Shown here in pieces: positions 40,510 to 50,708 of a DNA stretch of 64,000 nt. This DNA comes from Candidatus Endomicrobiellum roisinitermitis. GTDB taxonomy: Bacteria; Elusimicrobiota; Endomicrobiia; Endomicrobiales; Endomicrobiaceae. A model generated the notes under the pieces. That model was given only the letters and a program-made list of their open reading frames with translations, did not search any database and was not told the origin of the DNA. The DNA lies in assembly GCA_031287855.1 (NCBI GenBank), contig JAITSL010000038.1, forward strand, positions 1 to 64,000, given 5' to 3'. Every line of letters starts with the position of its first letter. Within the stretch, counting starts at the first letter, position 1. The position numbers and the translations under genes were made by a program.

Positions 40510-41754
40510 ATGAATATTTATACCTATTTAATTTTATCTTTTATAGTTTTTGTTTATATTATCCAAGCAGTTGCAGATTTGTTAAATGTTAAAAATATAA
40601 CAAACGATATACCAAAAGAGTTTACAAATTATTTCGATAAAGAAAAATATGAGAAATCTCAAAGATATCTTAAAGCAAATACCAACTTTTCTTTAATTTC
40701 TTCATCAATTACTCTAATTATTCAAATAATTTTTATAGCTCTAGGTGGGTTTAGCTACGTAAACAATGTAGCCATATCTTTTGGCTTTGGTAATATCATA
40801 ACAGCTTTAATCTTTGCAAATATTTTACTTTTAGCTTCTGAAATTATTAAAATACCTCTGTCTCTTTATTCTATATTTATTATAGAAGAAAAATTTGGTT
40901 TTAACAGAATGTCCTTAAAAATCTTTATATTCGATTGGATAAAATCGCAAGTTATAACCCTATCAATATTTTCCATAATGTTTTCTCTAATACTATGGTT
41001 CTTCACAAATGCCTCAAACTTAGCTTGGATTTATGCATTTATAACAGTCATCATTTTTCAACTTTTTTTAACTTTTATAGCTCCTGTGGCCATAATGCCA
41101 CTATTTAACAAGTATACTCCGTTAGAAGATGGCCCATTAAAGACTTCCATTGAAACATACGCAAAAAAGGAAAATTTTAAAATGAAAGGCCTTTTCAAAA
41201 TGGACAACTCAAAACGTTCAAATAAATCAAACGCTTTTTTTACAGGCTTTGGGAAATATCGTAGAATAGTGTTGTTTGACACGCTTATACAAAAGCACAG
41301 TGTAGAAGAACTTACAAGCATTCTAGCACATGAAATGGGACATTTTAAGTTAGGGCATATAATAAAACATATGATTTTTTCTTTTGTTTCTACAGGCCTA
41401 ATGTTGTACATTTTATCTGTTTTTGTCAATAAGGCCTGGCTGTATAAAGCATTTTTATTAACCTCTCAGCCAATATATGCAGGAATGATATTTTTTGCAT
41501 TTTTGTACTCTCCAATTTCTTTAATACTTTCTGTTATAAGTAGTTATTTTTCTAGGAAACACGAATTTGAGGCCGACGCTTATGCAACAACAACATATCA
41601 GCACCCTCAAGATATGGTCACTGCACTAAAAAAATTGTCGGTGGATAACCTTTCTAATCTTTACCCACACAAATTCAAAGTATTTTTAAAATATTCTCAT
41701 CCACCAGTTTTAGAAAGAATAAAAGCTATAAGCAACATTTCACAAAAATTATAA
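40510..41754 (+). CDS. M48-family (Ste24/CAAX prenyl protease 1-like) membrane metallopeptidase
   Basis: HEMGHFKLGH zinc motif; FEADAYA downstream Glu ligand; multiple TM helices; GFGKYRRIVLFDTLI. Confidence 0.93.
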   Translation: MNIYTYLILSFIVFVYIIQAVADLLNVKNITNDIPKEFTNYFDKEKYEKSQRYLKANTNFSLISSSITLIIQIIFIALGGFSYVNNVAISFGFGNIITALIFANILLLASEIIKIPLSLYSIFIIEEKFGFNRMSLKIFIFDWIKSQVITLSIFSIMFSLILWFFTNASNLAWIYAFITVIIFQLFLTFIAPVAIMPLFNKYTPLEDGPLKTSIETYAKKENFKMKGLFKMDNSKRSNKSNAFFTGFGKYRRIVLFDTLIQKHSVEELTSILAHEMGHFKLGHIIKHMIFSFVSTGLMLYILSVFVNKAWLYKAFLLTSQPIYAGMIFFAFLYSPISLILSVISSYFSRKHEFEADAYATTTYQHPQDMVTALKKLSVDNLSNLYPHKFKVFLKYSHPPVLERIKAISNISQKL

Positions 41755-41776
41755 TTTTGTATATGTCAGCATTTAT

Positions 41777-41799
41777 ACTTTTTCCTTAAAACCGGTCAA
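41777..41799 (-). repeat. Short conserved motif TTGACCGGTTTTAAGGAAAAAGT (occurrence 2)
   Basis: Reverse-strand relative of motifs at 28684 and 52455. Confidence 0.4.
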
Positions 41800-41826
41800 G
41801 TCAAGAGTTAAAATTTTAACTTAAAG

Positions 41827-43053
41827 TCATATATTCCAAATGGAGATGGCATTTGCTGTTTTAGTAAGAGGATAGCTTTGACTTGTTAAGCAAATCAAAG
41901 AACCATATCCTATTTTTTCAAATTGCGATAATGTATCAAAAGCTTTTATATCTTCCTTCCTGGGATTAGTAGTCTTTTTTATTTCTATAGGGTAAAATAA
42001 TCTATTTTGAGAAATTAATAAGTCAATTTCTACTTGATTAGAATCTCTGTAGTAGTAAAAGGCTTGATTTTTGCCATTATGTTTATAAGATTTAACAATT
42101 TCATTTACTACAAAAGTTTCAAAAATTGCTCCGCTCATTGCTCCTTTTTCAAGAGTTTCAGCACTAGACCATTCAGTTAAATATGAGCATATCCCTGTAT
42201 CTGTAAAATATATTTTTGGTCGTTTTACAAATCGTTTTGTAATATTTTTATAATACGGTTTTAATAGAAAAATAACTCCAGAAGCTTCTAAGACTGAAAA
42301 CCAATTGTTAGCAGTTTGTACTGTAATTTCAGAACTTTTTGCTATTTCTGTAATATTTAATTCTTGAGCTGTACGAGCCGCAACAATGCTCAAAAATTTT
42401 AAAAAATGACTTTCGTTTATGATATTAGAAAGTTGTTTAACATCTCTTTCTAAATAACTTTTTAAGTATGAACTATAGAAAAGTTCCCAATTTAAAGAAG
42501 GTTTATTCACTATTTGGGGATACATCCCCCTCCAAATAATTTTATAAGTATCAGCTATAAGGTTGTGTTTTAAGATTTCTTTTGACATAATATTTGGCAA
42601 AAAGGGCTTTTGCAATAGTCCTTTATTTTCTCTTTCATAAATAGAAAATCCAAGCATGTCAATTATTGCAACTCTGCCTGCCAAACTTTCTGTAACATTT
42701 TTCATCATAGAATATTGTTGAGATCCTGTCATAAAAATTTGACCTGTTTTATCAGAAGAATCAACTAGCATTTTAATATATGGAAATAATTCTGGGACAT
42801 ATTGAACTTCATCTATAAAAACAGGAGGAGGAAATCTTTGAAAAAACATCTCAGGTTCTTTTTTTGCCAGCAAAAAATTTTTGGGGTCATCTAAGGTCAC
42901 GTACCTTCTATTTTTGTGAGAAATATTATTTAAAAAAGTTGTTTTCCCAGTTTGCCTCATGCCTGTGATTAAGATAACCTTAAAGCTTTTTTCAGCTCGT
43001 AAAACAGTATTCTTGAGCGTTCTGTCTTTATACATTGCAGTACCTCTTACCAA
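41827..43053 (-). CDS. AAA ATPase of the DUF4143 (archaeal-type) family
   Basis: Walker A ITGMRQTGKTTFLNN; VFIDEVQYVPELFPYIKMLVD; C-terminal DUF4143 nuclease-like YYRDSNQVEIDLLI. Confidence 0.92.
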   Translation of the reverse strand: MVRGTAMYKDRTLKNTVLRAEKSFKVILITGMRQTGKTTFLNNISHKNRRYVTLDDPKNFLLAKKEPEMFFQRFPPPVFIDEVQYVPELFPYIKMLVDSSDKTGQIFMTGSQQYSMMKNVTESLAGRVAIIDMLGFSIYERENKGLLQKPFLPNIMSKEILKHNLIADTYKIIWRGMYPQIVNKPSLNWELFYSSYLKSYLERDVKQLSNIINESHFLKFLSIVAARTAQELNITEIAKSSEITVQTANNWFSVLEASGVIFLLKPYYKNITKRFVKRPKIYFTDTGICSYLTEWSSAETLEKGAMSGAIFETFVVNEIVKSYKHNGKNQAFYYYRDSNQVEIDLLISQNRLFYPIEIKKTTNPRKEDIKAFDTLSQFEKIGYGSLICLTSQSYPLTKTANAISIWNI

Positions 43054-43261
43054 AATAAGTGTTTGACTTGTTATTCTAAATCCATTGCGGGTAAATCTAG
43101 TTATAAATTATTTTAATAAATACAAATAATTTATGCAAATCTGGTAATGTACTATAATTTTTGCATAAACATTAATCTTGATTATTAAGGAAATTCTAAT
43201 TAATCAAATAAGAATTAATATACTTAAGGGAATACAAAAAATAGAAAAGAAATCTATTTTT

Positions 43262-46054
43262 CTATCTACAAATATAAAAATATTTACAAGTTTTACAATT
43301 TGTACTATCATTTTTATCAAATTCGAAATAATCTTCTTGGTTAATTTCGTCAATTAAAAATTTAATAATCTCTAAACATTTTGCATAAATTTCATCTTCT
43401 TGAGGAAATAAATTAATATCAGCTTTCTTTATATCATAAACCCCATAAGTAAAACTTTTAAGACCTGTAGATTTTTCAAATATGTACTTATACATTGGAA
43501 GTTGTAGCGAAGTGATAGCTTTTTTTATATCTTGCCTATTAAATATTTTTAAATTTTCAAAGTATCTCCTACTAACAATATTAGCTTTTACATTGCCAGT
43601 TTTATAATCAAATATACTAAAGTTATTGTCAAACTCATCTATCCTATCTATTCTGCTTTCTAAAGTATAAATATTATTTGATTTTAAAACAATATCTGAA
43701 GCATAACCTTTTTCACAAGCAAAAATTCTATACTGACGAGATTTTTCATTATGTAAAAACATTTTCATTCTATGTACTAACACTTCTTGTATCATAAATG
43801 CATCTTCTCTAAATTTAAAAGATGCACACTCATTAAATTTATTCTTTAAAGTATCTAAAAAATATTTTTCAAAAGTTGTGCTCTGAACATCTTCTGAAGT
43901 TAAACCATCATAGAATGTCTCTTTTAAAAAGTCGTGTATGAAGCTTCCTATACTACTTGCACTAATTTCTTGTCCAACTTCTTTATTATTATCTAAAAGT
44001 AGCACATACATAAAATAAAATTTTAATCTACAATTCAAATAAGTATCTATTTTAGTATACGTATAAGGTAGCTTTGCAAGATATTCTTTAATTTCTTTAG
44101 TTTTACTATATTTTTTTTTCAAAGACTGTGTTAGAGAAAATTTTGGCAAAACAAACTTAGACACATTTATAGCGTTAATATCTTTTTGCGCAAGTTGCTT
44201 TTCCCAAATGATAGATTCTATAAACCTACTTCTTTCGTCTTTATCATTATCAGGATAGATAAGGTTTACATTTTTAGCTCCAGATATAATTTTATTAAAA
44301 TGATATTTCTGTATTTCATACTCCTTTTTTGTAATTTCAATGCCCAAAGCGTACATTATATCTTTTGGAATAAGAGACGTTTCTCTCTTTATTGCAGGCA
44401 AGGAAGAATCTTTCATCCCTACAATAAAAACATTTTCGAAAGAAAGATTCCTAGATTCTAAAAGGCCTAAAATTTGCAAAGATTTTAATGGAGAGCCTGG
44501 CAAAACAACTTTCTTATCTTTAATTATTTTTCTAAAAAGACTGAATAGTTCTTGTTTATCAAATTTCACTTTACATAAATCGCCAAATTTTATTTCTTTC
44601 GATACAGAAAGTAAAACATCTATAGTCTCTACATTTAATGGATAGCTAGCAGTAGCACTTAAACGATAGACTTTCTCTAAAAACGTAGAAATAGCATCAG
44701 AAAGTAAATATAAACTGTCCACTTTTTCCCAAGAAGAAAAAAAACTTGCCCATATTTCACTTAATATGCTTACAATATTTTGATTAGAAATTTGTCCTAA
44801 AACTTTAGTTACAGAAAAACTGATTTCTTTTATTAAATCTGTATCGTTTAATATTTCTTGAAAAGATACAAACATTTTACCACTTAAACTAGTACCTGAA
44901 GACTCCTCTAAAGCTTTTTCTATTTTATGAACAACAATTCTAGACATAGAACTATCTTGAAAAAATCTCATGTTTTTAAATAGAGGGTTAGCAAGCGTTT
45001 TTATTACATCTTTAGAATAATAATAGTCCCCTTTTTTAGACAGTTGTGCTTCAATAACACTGTCAAGTAAAGAATATGCAGCAGTTTTAGAAATAGGGTA
45101 CCCAGCAGCAATATTATATTTGCCTGTAACACCAGAAACCTCAGACACAACTGCTTGTAAAATTTGGCAATCAGGAACAATTACTATCGTCTTATCTAGT
45201 TGTTTGTCAGAATATTGCCAAATAAGGTTTTTAAGTAAAGCTCCTTGAGACTGATCATCAAAAGCAGAGTATATATTTAATTTATAATCACTTTTTTTGG
45301 TTTTTCCACTTACAATATTTTGCCCAAACTGTCTATACAAATTTTCTAAGATACTATATTCTTTAGGGTTACCTTGTGTAAATATGCTAAGGTTAGATGC
45401 ATTATATAGTTTTTTAAAAATCGCTTGTTCAGTTTTGTATAAATAAAAAGGTGTAATTAATATTATTTCATCAAATCCTTTTGATAAAATGCTCGCCTTA
45501 AAAGAAACCGCTTTTAAAAAACTGTACCCTTTAGTAATTTTTAACGTTTTATCTAAAGTCTCATGAAATACTTCTCTTATTTGAAAGATATTCTTTAAAA
45601 GCTCATTGATACTTTCAGGAACATCATACCCAATCTCAGCATTTGCTTTTATTGTTTTAAGTTTATCTCCTGAAACCATTTCCAAATCTAATTGTTCTAT
45701 AAAATATAAAATTTCAAAAGCCCAATCGACAAAAGATACAAAAGAAAGTTTATCTTTTAATAGGTAAGGAAAGTGTTTTTTTATTATTTCAAAAATAATA
45801 AAAGCGGCTTCCAAATCAGAAACTTTTGTAAAGCTTGTATTATCAAAAATTGTAGATTCAATAAACTCGTCATTAGTATAACATTCTGGAGAGAAAAACG
45901 CAGCTTGTTTAATGTTTGCTAACTGTTTTTTTATAAATAAAAAAGGTCTTTTGCCACCACTAATTAAAACAAGCTTATTTGAAGAGTCAGCAACGTAATT
46001 AGCCGTAAAATTAATAATATTTTCACAACTGTCAATATTAATTATTTGTGACAT
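43262..46054 (-). CDS. addB: AddB-like PD-(D/E)XK exonuclease
   Basis: C-terminal nuclease FSIFDYKTGNVK; Fe-S-type cysteines (YLNCRLKFYF upstream, CKTCKYFYIC at C-terminus). Confidence 0.75.
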   Translation of the reverse strand: MSQIINIDSCENIINFTANYVADSSNKLVLISGGKRPFLFIKKQLANIKQAAFFSPECYTNDEFIESTIFDNTSFTKVSDLEAAFIIFEIIKKHFPYLLKDKLSFVSFVDWAFEILYFIEQLDLEMVSGDKLKTIKANAEIGYDVPESINELLKNIFQIREVFHETLDKTLKITKGYSFLKAVSFKASILSKGFDEIILITPFYLYKTEQAIFKKLYNASNLSIFTQGNPKEYSILENLYRQFGQNIVSGKTKKSDYKLNIYSAFDDQSQGALLKNLIWQYSDKQLDKTIVIVPDCQILQAVVSEVSGVTGKYNIAAGYPISKTAAYSLLDSVIEAQLSKKGDYYYSKDVIKTLANPLFKNMRFFQDSSMSRIVVHKIEKALEESSGTSLSGKMFVSFQEILNDTDLIKEISFSVTKVLGQISNQNIVSILSEIWASFFSSWEKVDSLYLLSDAISTFLEKVYRLSATASYPLNVETIDVLLSVSKEIKFGDLCKVKFDKQELFSLFRKIIKDKKVVLPGSPLKSLQILGLLESRNLSFENVFIVGMKDSSLPAIKRETSLIPKDIMYALGIEITKKEYEIQKYHFNKIISGAKNVNLIYPDNDKDERSRFIESIIWEKQLAQKDINAINVSKFVLPKFSLTQSLKKKYSKTKEIKEYLAKLPYTYTKIDTYLNCRLKFYFMYVLLLDNNKEVGQEISASSIGSFIHDFLKETFYDGLTSEDVQSTTFEKYFLDTLKNKFNECASFKFREDAFMIQEVLVHRMKMFLHNEKSRQYRIFACEKGYASDIVLKSNNIYTLESRIDRIDEFDNNFSIFDYKTGNVKANIVSRRYFENLKIFNRQDIKKAITSLQLPMYKYIFEKSTGLKSFTYGVYDIKKADINLFPQEDEIYAKCLEIIKFLIDEINQEDYFEFDKNDSTNCKTCKYFYICR

Positions 46055-46078
46055 TTTATTTCCTTACTTAAGCAAACT

Positions 46079-49000
46079 TCAAATTCGCATCAATGTTGCA
46101 GTTTCCATATTTATAATATAAGAATTTATAATTTTGTTTGGGTAAATTTCTTTTATTAAAAAAGCATAGTTTAGTAGTTGTTCTTTATTTTTTTGAAAAT
46201 TGTAATCTGAACTTTTAAAGTCTACAATTAAAATTTTGTTACCAGACTCTATCAACTTATCTGCTCTAAAAATTTCCCCTAGAGAACTTACGATTTCTTT
46301 CTCATTATAAACAGCCCCTTTACAATTAAATAACTCTAAAATAAGTTTAGAGGAAAATATTTTTTTCAATTTTTCTTTTAAAAAACTTAAATCATCAAAA
46401 GGAAACTTTCTTTTAGCAAATAAAAAAACTTCATTAATAGCAGCATCTAAGCTGCTATTATTTAAAATTTCAATTTTTGAAAGACAATAATGTAAAATTA
46501 TACCTTTCTTTTTTACATCATTTACATCTATTGTATTTTTTTTATTTATAAGATTGGTTGAAATGTCTTTATACCCACTGTCAAAAGTGTCATAAATATA
46601 ATTATTTTTTATTGGTTCAATATTATACTTTTGTTTATTCCCTTTCTTAAAATTAATATTATCAAAAAGTATAAAAGCCAAATTGTTTGAAGTTCCGGCT
46701 TTTGGAGGAACTATTGCATAAATTTCATATTCTGCTCTTGTCATCGAAACATATAATATGTTAATCTCAGACAATAAACTATCTAGTTTTTCTTTATAAT
46801 AAATTTTTTTGGCTTTAGACGAAAATTTAGTAATATTTTTTGATATGTTAAGAAGTTCTATTTCTTCTTTAGAATCGTCAAAATAGGGTTTATCTATACT
46901 ATTTGTAGCAAGTTTTAAAAATGGAATAACCACAACCGGAAATTGTAATCCTTTAGATTTGTGCACAGTCATAACTTTTATTCCATTACCAAAAGCATTC
47001 TTTAGATACAGGCAATCTTCTTGTTTAGACAAACTATAAAAATATTCTAAGAAGTTTCCAAGTCCAGCCTTTTGCGATTCGAACTCTTTGACAAGTTCAA
47101 GAAAACGCATAATAAAAGCTTTAGAATCTGGATAATTTTCTAAAATTTCAAATTTTTCTAAAATCAAAAGAGCAAGTTCATAAACAGGAATAAATCCAGC
47201 CTTTACAAAGAAATATTCAAAATACTTATTCCATACAATTTCGTATTTATCTTTAAAAAGCTTATATAAGAAACCTGACTTATTCTCTTTATTATTTTTA
47301 AAAATAAACAGTTCAAGCTCTATTGAACTAATATTAGATATTTTGCTAAAAACATCTCCCATAATAAAAGAAGAAAACGCTAAAGCGTCAATTGGCGAGT
47401 TTATAAAAACAAAAAAAGAAATTATTTGTTTTATGATATCGTTGTTTTGAATGTTTAGAGTTTGAGAGGACTCTACTTCTATATTTTCTTCTAAAAGCCA
47501 AGAACTAACATCGAGTATTTCATCATTAGATCTGCACAAAACAGCTATATCTTTTGCATCAAACCTGCTTAATAATTCATGTATACATTTGATAAAATTT
47601 TGTTTTGTTTTTTCTTCAACATCTTGACAATCTTTGTCTATTAAATCTATTTCAACATGACCATCTTCTTTATCATACACTACTTTTTGCCAAGAAAACT
47701 TATATGTGTTTAAGAATTCTTCAAAATCTACTTCAACATCAATGTCTTTGTAAACAGTATTTAAAAACTTTTGCAAATTACCTAAAGAAAAGACCTCATT
47801 ATTAAAAGACACTATTTCTTTTGAGCTTCTAAAATTTGTCTCTAAATATTCTTTTTTTACTGAACTAGCTGGGAAGTCTTTAGGCACCATGTAAAAAAGT
47901 TCAGGTTTTGCACTTCTAAAAGAATATATAGCCTGTTTAAGATCGCCAACATAATACAATGTGCCTCCAGCGGCCAAACTTTCTTCTATAAACCTTTTAA
48001 TACCAATCCACTGCACAAAACTTGTATCTTGAAACTCGTCTATTAAAAAATGTTTATATTTTTCAGACAACCTATAATATACTTCAGGGATAATAATGTT
48101 GTTATTTTTGAAAATTTTGATCGTTTTTTTGTTAATCTCATTTAAAAACACTATTGCATCTTTTTTAGATTTAATGTCAAATTCTTTTACCACTTCATAA
48201 TATATATAAGAATAAATTTGATAATAATTCTGCATATAAAAATTACACAAATCTTTTATGCTCTTATGAATTTCTTTCCAAAAAAAATTAGCTTCTAAAG
48301 ATATTTCCGCATTTTTTTTATATTCCAAATTCTCACAAGCAAACTTAGTAGGAATGTTCATAGAAAAAAACACTTTTGGCCCTTCTAATAAAATTTTATC
48401 AATAGCTTTAACAAAATGACCATTAACTTGTAAACTTACTAATTTTTTAGAAATATCTTTAATTTTGTTCATTATAAGGTCTATTCTTAAATAAAATTCT
48501 TTACCAAAATTATTATTTTTTAAAAAACTGATCTCTTTACCAATATTCCCAGACTTTTTAAATACTTTTTCTACTTCATTATAAATATTATCTTTTGCAA
48601 ACCAGTCTATATCGTTTGTTAAATATTGAGTTAAATACTCTAAAATAATATTTTTAATGTTTTCCGAATTATTTGATTTATATAGAAACGCTTCTAAAGC
48701 AAACTTAAGATTTTTGCTATAGTCTTGTTCGATACTAAAATTAGGTGAAATATCTAGATTTATGGCACAAGATTTTAAGATGTGATTTTTAAAACTATCT
48801 AAAGTACTTATATTAAAACTATCGTAATGTTCTAAAATGTTTTCTAATATACAAAAGCTTCTTCTTGATATCTCTTCACGCGAAAAGTTTAAATCAGCAA
48901 AAAAATTACCAGTATTTTGCGACAAAGCAGCCATTTTAAGATAGCTTAGAATTCTATATTTCATTTCAATAGCAGCTTTATTAGTAAACGTAACAGCAAT

Positions 49001-49144
49001 TACATTTTTTATATCTATATTATTATTTGAACTCAATAAAAGATATAAATATCTTTTTGCAAGATTATAAGTTTTCCCTGAACCTGCAGACGACTGCACT
49101 AAAGTTATTTGTGATGTATTCATAGCTAAGTATGATAATGACAA
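46079..49144 (-). CDS. addA: AddA-like UvrD/REP helicase-nuclease
   Basis: Walker A VQSSAGSGKTYNLAKRYLYLLL; HFLIDEFQDTSFVQW; MTVHKSKGLQFPVVVIPFL; C-terminal ILIVDFKSS. Confidence 0.88.
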   Translation of the reverse strand: MSLSYLAMNTSQITLVQSSAGSGKTYNLAKRYLYLLLSSNNNIDIKNVIAVTFTNKAAIEMKYRILSYLKMAALSQNTGNFFADLNFSREEISRRSFCILENILEHYDSFNISTLDSFKNHILKSCAINLDISPNFSIEQDYSKNLKFALEAFLYKSNNSENIKNIILEYLTQYLTNDIDWFAKDNIYNEVEKVFKKSGNIGKEISFLKNNNFGKEFYLRIDLIMNKIKDISKKLVSLQVNGHFVKAIDKILLEGPKVFFSMNIPTKFACENLEYKKNAEISLEANFFWKEIHKSIKDLCNFYMQNYYQIYSYIYYEVVKEFDIKSKKDAIVFLNEINKKTIKIFKNNNIIIPEVYYRLSEKYKHFLIDEFQDTSFVQWIGIKRFIEESLAAGGTLYYVGDLKQAIYSFRSAKPELFYMVPKDFPASSVKKEYLETNFRSSKEIVSFNNEVFSLGNLQKFLNTVYKDIDVEVDFEEFLNTYKFSWQKVVYDKEDGHVEIDLIDKDCQDVEEKTKQNFIKCIHELLSRFDAKDIAVLCRSNDEILDVSSWLLEENIEVESSQTLNIQNNDIIKQIISFFVFINSPIDALAFSSFIMGDVFSKISNISSIELELFIFKNNKENKSGFLYKLFKDKYEIVWNKYFEYFFVKAGFIPVYELALLILEKFEILENYPDSKAFIMRFLELVKEFESQKAGLGNFLEYFYSLSKQEDCLYLKNAFGNGIKVMTVHKSKGLQFPVVVIPFLKLATNSIDKPYFDDSKEEIELLNISKNITKFSSKAKKIYYKEKLDSLLSEINILYVSMTRAEYEIYAIVPPKAGTSNNLAFILFDNINFKKGNKQKYNIEPIKNNYIYDTFDSGYKDISTNLINKKNTIDVNDVKKKGIILHYCLSKIEILNNSSLDAAINEVFLFAKRKFPFDDLSFLKEKLKKIFSSKLILELFNCKGAVYNEKEIVSSLGEIFRADKLIESGNKILIVDFKSSDYNFQKNKEQLLNYAFLIKEIYPNKIINSYIINMETATLMRI

Positions 49145-49160
49145 CCATTAATTTGAACAA

Positions 49161-49607
49161 TCAATGTTCTCTTGCCATTTCGCGAGCAATATCTTTTTTC
49201 TTTATAAGTTCTTTTTTATCATAAGATTTTTTACCCTTAGCAAGACCAATAAGAAGCTTAATTTTACTTTTATTTCCCGTATACACTTCTAAAGGTATAA
49301 CGGTAAGGCCCTTCTCTCTAGCTTTAGAATGCATTTTTTTTATTTCTAGCTTATGCATTAAAAGTTTACGTTTTCTTTTAGCATCATAATCTATAATATG
49401 CGTTGATATTTGCTCATAAGGAGCAACAAACATATTCTCAACAAAAGCTTCCTCATTAAGAAATCTAACTATACTGTCTGCTAAACTTACATTTGAACAT
49501 CTTATAGATTTAACTTCATGGCCAGACAATACAAGTCCAACTTCTAACTTTTCAAGAATATTATAATCATAATATGCTTTCTTATTACTTGTAAATAATT
49601 TTTTCAT
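49161..49607 (-). CDS. smpB: SsrA-binding protein SmpB
   Basis: NKKAYYDYNILEKLEVGLVLSGHEVKSIR; GKKSYDKKELIKKKDIAREM. Confidence 0.97.
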   Translation of the reverse strand: MKKLFTSNKKAYYDYNILEKLEVGLVLSGHEVKSIRCSNVSLADSIVRFLNEEAFVENMFVAPYEQISTHIIDYDAKRKRKLLMHKLEIKKMHSKAREKGLTVIPLEVYTGNKSKIKLLIGLAKGKKSYDKKELIKKKDIAREMAREH

Positions 49608-49610
49608 TTT

Positions 49611-50273
49611 TTATAGTTTAGGCAACTTTATTACAAATTTTGAACCTTTATTAATTAAAGATGTTGCTTTTATTTTTCCACCTAGCATTAAAATTATCTG
49701 CTTTGCAACAGTAAGAGACATTCCTAATTGAAACTTCTTAGTAGTAAATAAAGGATTAAAACAGTTTTTCAAAGTTTCTTTGCTCATACCACAACCATAA
49801 TCTTTTATTTCTATGATAGCTTCAGCTTTTAAAGAATATACCTCAACTGAAATATCTCCACCGCAAGGCATTGCGCATTTGGCATTATCAATTATAATTA
49901 ATATTGCCTGTTTAAATCTATCCTTATCTATACGTACTTTGATATTACCCTTTACATTTATATTAAAATTAAACTTTTTATCTTTTTTCTTTCCCAGTAC
50001 TTTGCACAAAAATCCCCCAACATCAACAACTTGCATATCCAAATATTTAACTCTAGTATTATCTAACAGCAAAACTATTTTCAAATAAATTTTCTCTATC
50101 TCTTCATTTAAAAATACAAACATTTTTTTCTGAACTTTACTATAATTTCCCCCAGAATTTTCTAAATAATATGCTGCATTTTTTATAACTGTAATAGAAT
50201 TTTTTAGTTCATGAGATACAAAAGAAGAAAATTTATTTATAGCAGAAAAGATTTTCTGATTTATTTTTTCCAT
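49611..50273 (-). CDS. Sensorless histidine kinase
   Basis: H-box FVSHELKNSITVI; N-box IIIDNAKCAMP; G1 DYGCGMS; G2 region atypical (FQLGMSLTVAKQ). Confidence 0.85.
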   Translation of the reverse strand: MEKINQKIFSAINKFSSFVSHELKNSITVIKNAAYYLENSGGNYSKVQKKMFVFLNEEIEKIYLKIVLLLDNTRVKYLDMQVVDVGGFLCKVLGKKKDKKFNFNINVKGNIKVRIDKDRFKQAILIIIDNAKCAMPCGGDISVEVYSLKAEAIIEIKDYGCGMSKETLKNCFNPLFTTKKFQLGMSLTVAKQIILMLGGKIKATSLINKGSKFVIKLPKL

Positions 50274-50326
50274 GCATTAAACCTCCATAGCCAAACAAAA
50301 TACTATTAGCTATTTAAGTAACAAAA

Positions 50327-50695
50327 TCACTTTTTAATTATTTTCTTTAGAAGGTCTAACACTTCTGGAATTTCAAAAGGTTTTCTCAAACATCTAAGTG
50401 CACCTTTTTGTAATGCCTCTTCTATAAGATCATTGTTTGCATAAGCTGTCATCATAATAACAATTAAGTTACTATTAAACTCCCTAACTGTTTTCAGTAA
50501 TTCAACACCATTCATATCTGGCAATCTTATATCAAAAAAAGCTATATCAAAATTATTATTTTTTATAGCTTCTATAGCTTGCTTACCATTATCTACTGAT
50601 ATAGCTTTATAATCTTCCAACATTAAAATACTTATCAATGAAAAACTAACTGAGTGTTCATCATCTACAATCAATATATTAGGCTTATTTTGCAT
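50327..50695 (-). CDS. Single-domain response regulator
   Basis: ILIVDDEHSVSFSL; IAFFDIRLPDMNGVELL; LRKPFEIPEVLDLL. Confidence 0.93.
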   Translation of the reverse strand: MQNKPNILIVDDEHSVSFSLISILMLEDYKAISVDNGKQAIEAIKNNNFDIAFFDIRLPDMNGVELLKTVREFNSNLIVIMMTAYANNDLIEEALQKGALRCLRKPFEIPEVLDLLKKIIKK

Positions 50696-50708
50696 TTTTA
50701 CTTTATCC

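Noticed and set aside
43060-43260. AT-rich intergenic stretch upstream of the DUF4143 ATPase gene as another element copy
   Set aside because: No match to the element arms or terminal repeats; only generic AT-rich similarity.
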